A DNA stretch of 11,066 nucleotides. Origin: Gammaproteobacteria bacterium (GTDB lineage Bacteria; Pseudomonadota; Gammaproteobacteria; Granulosicoccales; Granulosicoccaceae). The position numbers and the translations under genes were made by a program. Shown here one piece after another: positions 7,837 through 11,066 of this stretch (the first letter of the stretch is position 1; each line of letters begins with the position of its first letter). Under the pieces are notes generated by a model. It searched no databases, was not told where the DNA came from, and worked only from the letters and a program-made list of their open reading frames with translations. The DNA lies in the NCBI GenBank assembly GCA_019634245.1, contig JAHQVR010000010.1:1-11066 (forward strand), in the 5' to 3' direction.

Positions 7837-8579
7837 TGCCCGATACACCTGGGTTTTCTATCTCGCAAGTTGGCGATGGAGTTTCTCTGTTAGAAGAGCA
7901 ACATGTCGCCAGCTGGCTCCGTTGTAATATCTGGTATATCCAGGGCCGCGACCGCGATCTGCTGATCGATTCAGGTATGGGTCTGATACCGTTAAAACCC
8001 GCCGTCGCCACACTAAGCGACAATGCGATCACCGCGGTTTCTACCCATGCCCACTTCGATCATATCGGGGGCGCACATGAGTTTGACTGCCATCTGGGTC
8101 ATGCAGCGGACAAACACATTTACGCCAATCCAACGGCGCAGAACACCCTGGCAAAGGACTTTGTTACCGCCGAATCCATCACCATATCGCCGTACGAAGG
8201 ATTCTCGGTAGACACCTATACAGTAACTCCCGCACCGCTCACTGGATATATCGATGAAGGAGACATTATCGATCTAGGTGATCGTTACTATCGGGTTCTC
8301 CACCTACCTGGTCACGCTCCCGGCGCGATCTCCCTCTATGAAGAAAAAACCAAAACCTTGTTTAGCGGAGATGTCATCTATCAAGGCGGCCTGATCGACA
8401 ACGCTTATCACTCAAATCTGGAACAATACGAAGCTTCGTTACTAAGATTGAAAGAGCTGCCAATAGAAACGATCCATGGCGGGCATGAACCGTCATTTGG
8501 CCGAAGCAGGATGATAGAAATTATTGACGAGTTCTTGGCGGGTGGACAGCGATACCACTACGAACAGAAAAGGGATTAG
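7836..8579 (+). CDS. Metallo-beta-lactamase-fold hydrolase
   Basis: MBL-fold enzyme of 247 residues, no signal peptide, so cytosolic and not a beta-lactamase. All binuclear metal ligands of the glyoxalase II type can be seen: His71, His73, Asp75 and His76 in THAHFDHIGG, His160 in HLPGH, Asp179 in FSGDV and His217 in IHGGH. Family members hydrolyse thioesters, lactones or phosphoesters; sequence alone does not choose among them. As the last gene of the operon, starting one base inside the preceding stop codon (TAATG), it probably hydrolyses an intermediate made by the ligase and the oxygenase. A strained amide or a glutathione thioester, given the nearby GST, are further possibilities. No clear intrinsic terminator follows the TAG at 8577-8579. 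Confidence 0.93.
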   Translation: MPDTPGFSISQVGDGVSLLEEQHVASWLRCNIWYIQGRDRDLLIDSGMGLIPLKPAVATLSDNAITAVSTHAHFDHIGGAHEFDCHLGHAADKHIYANPTAQNTLAKDFVTAESITISPYEGFSVDTYTVTPAPLTGYIDEGDIIDLGDRYYRVLHLPGHAPGAISLYEEKTKTLFSGDVIYQGGLIDNAYHSNLEQYEASLLRLKELPIETIHGGHEPSFGRSRMIEIIDEFLAGGQRYHYEQKRD

Positions 8580-8993
8580 TCGATAAAAAACTAAGTTAAT
8601 TAGAGGCCCGGAAAAGAAATTTATCTATTTGATATATTCGTTGGGTTCACAGAATCTGTGCTTATTTTCTTGAACATTCATGCTCTGTGGCCACAAAAAT
8701 GACCGAAACGAAAACAGCCTAACGGTCTGTGATTTGCCCAAAACGAACACTCAGAACATGTGTTCTGTTCCGCGATTTTACTTTGCGCAATTTACGAGTA
8801 AGGGGTACAGAGGGATAAAAAAGTAGGCAGATTAAGATTGCTTAAAATTTAGTCCCTCCGTTCCATTTATTCCGAAGTTTTTATCAAGACCTGTTATTAA
8901 CGCGCAAGCTATCCAATAAGAAATGTGAACCCTAAATCGGTAGTGCTTTAGTGTCCACCACCCTTAATACTTTCTCAGAGCGAGCTGTGCGAA
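8580..8993. other. Non-coding convergent gap with a palindrome cluster
   Basis: No coding signal is seen in this 414-base stretch between convergent genes. It holds three perfect short palindromes within 120 bases: CACAGAATCTGTG (8648-8660), TGTGGCCACA (8686-8695) and CAGAACATGTGTTCTG (8752-8767). The hexamer TCTGTG occurs three times (8655, 8684, 8726). The last palindrome is nested: GAACA at 8745 and 8754 faces TGTTC at 8761 and 8766. Near 8939-8962 an imperfect GGTAGTG/CACCACC hairpin precedes a T-containing stretch. None is a classical terminator. Binding sites, weak bidirectional termination or a small RNA are all possible. Confidence 0.45.
8752..8767. repeat. 16-base inverted repeat, arms CAGAACA/TGTTCTG
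   Basis: Seven-base perfect arms are separated by TG, and further GAACA and TGTTC copies lie outside on each side (8745-8770). It looks like a dimeric or tetrameric protein binding site. The core fits the GAAC-N4-GTTC form known for LexA of Gram-positive bacteria, but gammaproteobacterial LexA uses CTGT-N8-ACAG and no SOS gene is adjacent, so a LexA site is unlikely. Confidence 0.4.
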
Positions 8994-9764
8994 CTACTTT
9001 CCTGCTTCAGCGATAATGCTGAAATTGTGGATATTTTTTAACACGCCATTTTCCCAGCCGCCAACCACCAAAGCATCAGCTTGATCTTTGAGTGCCGCCG
9101 CCACTTTGCCATCAAAATGAACAGCTCTGGCTGTTTCATCTGTGAAGGTGTCAAATATGGCAAAGGTATTGTTGCTTAGTTTCAAGGCTGTCCATAACAA
9201 GGTGTTTGGCTCTGTTTGCTTGATAACATTAGCAGCGCCGGTCAATAGATTTTCAAGTGTTTGTTCCATTCCTGGTTGTGCGTTGAGCAAAATGTAAGTC
9301 GCTTCTGTTGCTCCACTGAGTTGTTCTTCTGGTTGTTTAGAAGAAAGAACTGAAGCATTTGATATGTTGGCAACTATGCCTTCATCCCACCCCTTCAAGA
9401 CCAGCTCAGAAGAGCTCTCGTTTAGAGCTCCGGCGACCTGACCTGCGAAATGCTCCGCCCGACCTTCTTCGTTTGGAAAAAAATCAATAATTCCATAACT
9501 TCCATCCTGGCCCATGAGCGCGTACCAAAACAAAGTGTTCGGTTCAGTTTGTGTCACCAGCTTCGCTCCTTTTTGGAGAAAAGCTTCGAGATTATTAGAT
9601 TGACCAGGTTTTGCAGTGAATGGAATAAATGTAGCCTCTTTCATGGCAAGCTCTCTTGGTTGTTCTCCTTGCGCAGCTGAAACTGACAGACCCGCTAGAA
9701 AAAGTAATGTGAAAAGTAGAATGGATTTTGATTTACGAACTGTGATCAGTATCTTCGTATTCAT
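8994..9764 (-). CDS. Exported protein with two tandem ABM-like domains
   Basis: Protein of 256 residues with a signal peptide: a basic start with Arg and Lys, a hydrophobic core at about residues 15-27, and a likely cut after SVSA (Ala30). The mature part is a duplication. Domain 1 (about 42-138) and domain 2 (about 152-250) share QTEPNTL(F/L)W, a central I(I/F)D-F segment, an HF-G-VA-AL stretch and GW(D/E)-G(I/V). Each fits the dimeric alpha/beta-barrel (antibiotic biosynthesis monooxygenase, ABM) fold, where cytosolic single-domain relatives usually dimerise. The tandem copy would make a pseudo-dimer in the periplasm. Activity is unknown; ABM proteins include cofactor-free oxygenases and non-enzymatic stress proteins. 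AGAGGA lies seven bases before the ATG. The GlxA-type gene is divergent and 109 bases away and probably controls it (inference). Confidence 0.85.
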   Translation of the reverse strand: MNTKILITVRKSKSILLFTLLFLAGLSVSAAQGEQPRELAMKEATFIPFTAKPGQSNNLEAFLQKGAKLVTQTEPNTLFWYALMGQDGSYGIIDFFPNEEGRAEHFAGQVAGALNESSSELVLKGWDEGIVANISNASVLSSKQPEEQLSGATEATYILLNAQPGMEQTLENLLTGAANVIKQTEPNTLLWTALKLSNNTFAIFDTFTDETARAVHFDGKVAAALKDQADALVVGGWENGVLKNIHNFSIIAEAGK

Positions 9765-9873
9765 AGTTAAGTCCTCTTGATTAAGTGAGGCGCCATTCTA
9801 TGTTCGAGATTAAATTGACCGTCAGTGGCTAATAAGACACTATGCGTGCAATTATTGCCAATTGATCAAAATT
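9765..9873. promoter_or_regulatory. Divergent promoter region between the ABM gene and the GlxA-type regulator
   Basis: Toward the regulator, TTGACC (9815-9820) could be a -35 box, but no good -10 follows at 16-18 bases. A perfect 11-base palindrome GCAATTATTGC (9848-9858) and the 8-base TTGATCAA (9862-9869) lie just before the regulator ATG, well placed for autoregulation. TTCGAGATTAAATTGAC at 9803-9819 has an imperfect inverted copy beyond the regulator gene (10888-10905). Confidence 0.35.
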
Positions 9874-10869
9874 ATGTCTGTCATCGTTATTTTGTGTGTC
9901 GATCACGCTCTTCCCTCAGGCTTAGCGGGCATAGCTGATGTATTTTCGCTGAGCGGTTTGAACTTTGTTCATCAGTCCGGCAGGAATGTGACGAAGAAAG
10001 TTGCCTGGAACCCAAAGGTCGTATTAGCCAGTCATGATGGAAAGCCGATTAAGGATGGGCATGGGCGTACAATTGTCGCCGATACCAGTTTAGATGCTAT
10101 AAAGCGGTGTGACGCTGTCCTTATTCCAGGGTTTGTACCCGATGCTCAGGGTCATCCCCCACAAAATCTAACTGGCGCTGGGACCAGATCTTGGCTATCG
10201 CGACGTCTTAAGCAGGGCGCTTTGTTATGTGGATCTTGCAGCGGCGTTTTCGTTCTTGGTGAGGCCGGAATTCTAAGCAATAAAAAATGCACGACGACCT
10301 GGTGGTTACATGATGAGTTGAAACAACGTTTTCCCTCTGCCAATGCAGCTTGGGCAAGCGAGTTAATAGATGACGACGGAATAATTACTGCTGGAGGTCC
10401 ACTTTCTTGGGTAAATATTTCGCTATATGTGATTAAAAAGCTTGCAGGTGCTGAAATTGCGAATGTAGTGGCTGACTTCTCAGTTGTGGACGCCGTTCCG
10501 AGGTCTCAAGATCTTTATATCCCGCAAGGCTATCGTGTAGCAAAAGATCCATTTTTAACCATGGCTGAGCACAACATTCGCAAAGCACATTACAAAACAA
10601 CCACTACAGGCGACTTGGCTAATCTGATGGCCGTTTCGGAGCGGACGCTTAGTCGAAAGATAAAAGATCTCACTGGTGAGACCCCAAAAGCGTTTATAGA
10701 TAGAATTCGGATCGCTCAGGCCTGCACTCTCCTGACCACCTCCAACAAAACGATAAAAGATATCGCTTATTCGCTCGGCTACTCTGACGACAGTGTGTTT
10801 CGGCGGCTTTTTAAAAAGAGAATGAAAGTTTCTCCCAGTAGCTACCAGCAACGCAGATTAAGAACTTGA
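9874..10869 (+). CDS. GlxA-family transcriptional regulator (DJ-1/PfpI-like domain plus AraC DNA-binding domain)
   Basis: DNA-binding regulator of 331 residues from the ATG at 9874; an in-frame TTG at 9862 would add four residues and neither has a strong ribosome site. Positions below count from the TTG. Residues ~5-200 form a class I glutamine amidotransferase/DJ-1-like sensor domain. Its nucleophile-elbow segment CGSCSGVFVLGEAG carries Cys126, and TTTWW follows as in GlxA proteins. Residues ~240-333 hold two helix-turn-helix motifs: one in the segment DLANLMAVSERTLSRKI, and TIKDIAYSLGYSDDSVFRRLF, the AraC signature. Relatives control amine and amino-acid catabolism genes such as those for arginine, carnitine or betaine. 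The best-supported target is the divergent ABM gene; control of the ligase/Rieske operon is possible but not shown. Confidence 0.92.
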   Translation: MSVIVILCVDHALPSGLAGIADVFSLSGLNFVHQSGRNVTKKVAWNPKVVLASHDGKPIKDGHGRTIVADTSLDAIKRCDAVLIPGFVPDAQGHPPQNLTGAGTRSWLSRRLKQGALLCGSCSGVFVLGEAGILSNKKCTTTWWLHDELKQRFPSANAAWASELIDDDGIITAGGPLSWVNISLYVIKKLAGAEIANVVADFSVVDAVPRSQDLYIPQGYRVAKDPFLTMAEHNIRKAHYKTTTTGDLANLMAVSERTLSRKIKDLTGETPKAFIDRIRIAQACTLLTTSNKTIKDIAYSLGYSDDSVFRRLFKKRMKVSPSSYQQRRLRT

Positions 10870-10896
10870 ATACGACGTGGTGTTTATGTCAGTTTC

Positions 10897-10925
10897 AATC
10901 TCGAATGTTCTATTTAGATTTTTTT
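10897..10925 (+). terminator. Weak candidate terminator after the regulator gene
   Basis: A five-base stem AATCT/AGATT with a 14-base loop leads directly into seven Ts (10919-10925). The stem is short and A+T-rich, so it may be a fortuitous T-run. It overlaps the inverted copy of the upstream motif. Confidence 0.25.
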
Positions 10926-10938
10926 ACAAACACCCAAC

Positions 10939-11066
10939 TTACGCACTAGCCAACACATCAATCTCAACTTTTAATTTATCTGTTCCGAGCGCCTTTCAGT
11001 GGGATCTATTTGTTCAACCATATAGATCGTCAGTTTAACAATATCTTTATAGGACATTCCCGCTTC
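10939..11066 (-). pseudogene. RidA/YjgF family gene, 3' end, internal deletion with frame change
   Basis: RidA proteins hydrolyse reactive enamine/imine intermediates to oxo acids and ammonia. From the window edge one minus-strand frame reads EAGMSYKDIVKLTIYMVEQI then DPTERR, typical of the RidA core, and then stops at 10971. A second frame, overlapping from about 10995, reads ALGTDKLKVEIDVLASA and stops at 10939, which is the typical RidA C-terminus. In intact relatives some 25-30 residues separate these segments, including the conserved stretch before the final strand. Here they are abutted and out of frame, so a deletion with a frame change is the simplest reading. The N-terminal half lies outside the window. 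It is convergent with the GlxA-type gene. A sequencing error alone would not explain the missing residues. Confidence 0.7.

Noticed and set aside
8648..8675. Terminator for the operon at CACAGAATCTGTG followed by a T-rich stretch
   Set aside because: The stem is only four bases once a real loop is allowed, and the T-stretch is interrupted.
8752..8767. Possible LexA (SOS) box
   Set aside because: It fits the Gram-positive form, but the genes look gammaproteobacterial, no SOS gene is adjacent and it is not at a promoter.
1..11066. tRNA, rRNA, CRISPR arrays, insertion sequences or phage genes
   Set aside because: No cloverleaf-like segment, spaced repeat array, transposase or phage motif was seen on either strand.

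Overview
The window looks like a chromosomal catabolic or accessory region of a Gram-negative proteobacterium, most likely a gammaproteobacterium. The pointers are the GstB-like glutathione transferase, the GlxA-type AraC regulator, Shine-Dalgarno starts and moderate base composition. The genus cannot be told from the sequence; a free-living aquatic or soil degrader is an inference.

Left part (1-3701), all on the minus strand. In transcription order it holds a MmgE/PrpD-family dehydratase or decarboxylase (2331-3701), a 237-base gap with a possible broken small ORF, a GstB-like glutathione transferase (1431-2093), and a long TPR protein that starts with GTG near 1359 and runs off the left edge. 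The TPR protein is probably the N-terminal part of a TPR-methyltransferase.

Centre (4000-8579), plus strand and divergent from the PrpD gene. Four tightly packed genes form an operon: a divergent glutamine-synthetase-fold ligase, the oxygenase component of a phthalate-type Rieske non-haem iron oxygenase, a GhrA-like D-2-hydroxyacid dehydrogenase, and a metallo-beta-lactamase-fold hydrolase. The gap between the first two genes is 13 bases; the next junctions overlap by 4 and 1 bases. The arrangement recalls aniline-type degradation, where a GS-like enzyme gamma-glutamylates an amine before a Rieske dioxygenase attacks it, but the later steps differ. No ferredoxin, reductase or glutamine amidotransferase is present. 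The GS-like protein keeps the metal and phosphate residues but has lost residues that hold glutamate in classical GS. It may therefore join an amine to a different carboxylic acid. This operon is the best candidate for an undescribed pathway: ligation of an amine, oxygenation, reduction or oxidation of a 2-hydroxy/2-oxo acid product, and hydrolysis of an ester, thioester or lactone, with GST and PrpD enzymes as possible accessories.

Right part (8580-11066). A 414-base non-coding stretch holds a cluster of short palindromes. It is followed by an exported protein made of two tandem ABM-like (dimeric alpha/beta barrel) domains on the minus strand. Divergent from that is a GlxA-family regulator (DJ-1/PfpI-like domain plus AraC DNA-binding domain). 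At the right edge, on the minus strand, lies the 3' end of a RidA/YjgF-family gene that appears to carry an internal deletion and frame change. No tRNA, rRNA, CRISPR array, insertion sequence or phage gene was seen.
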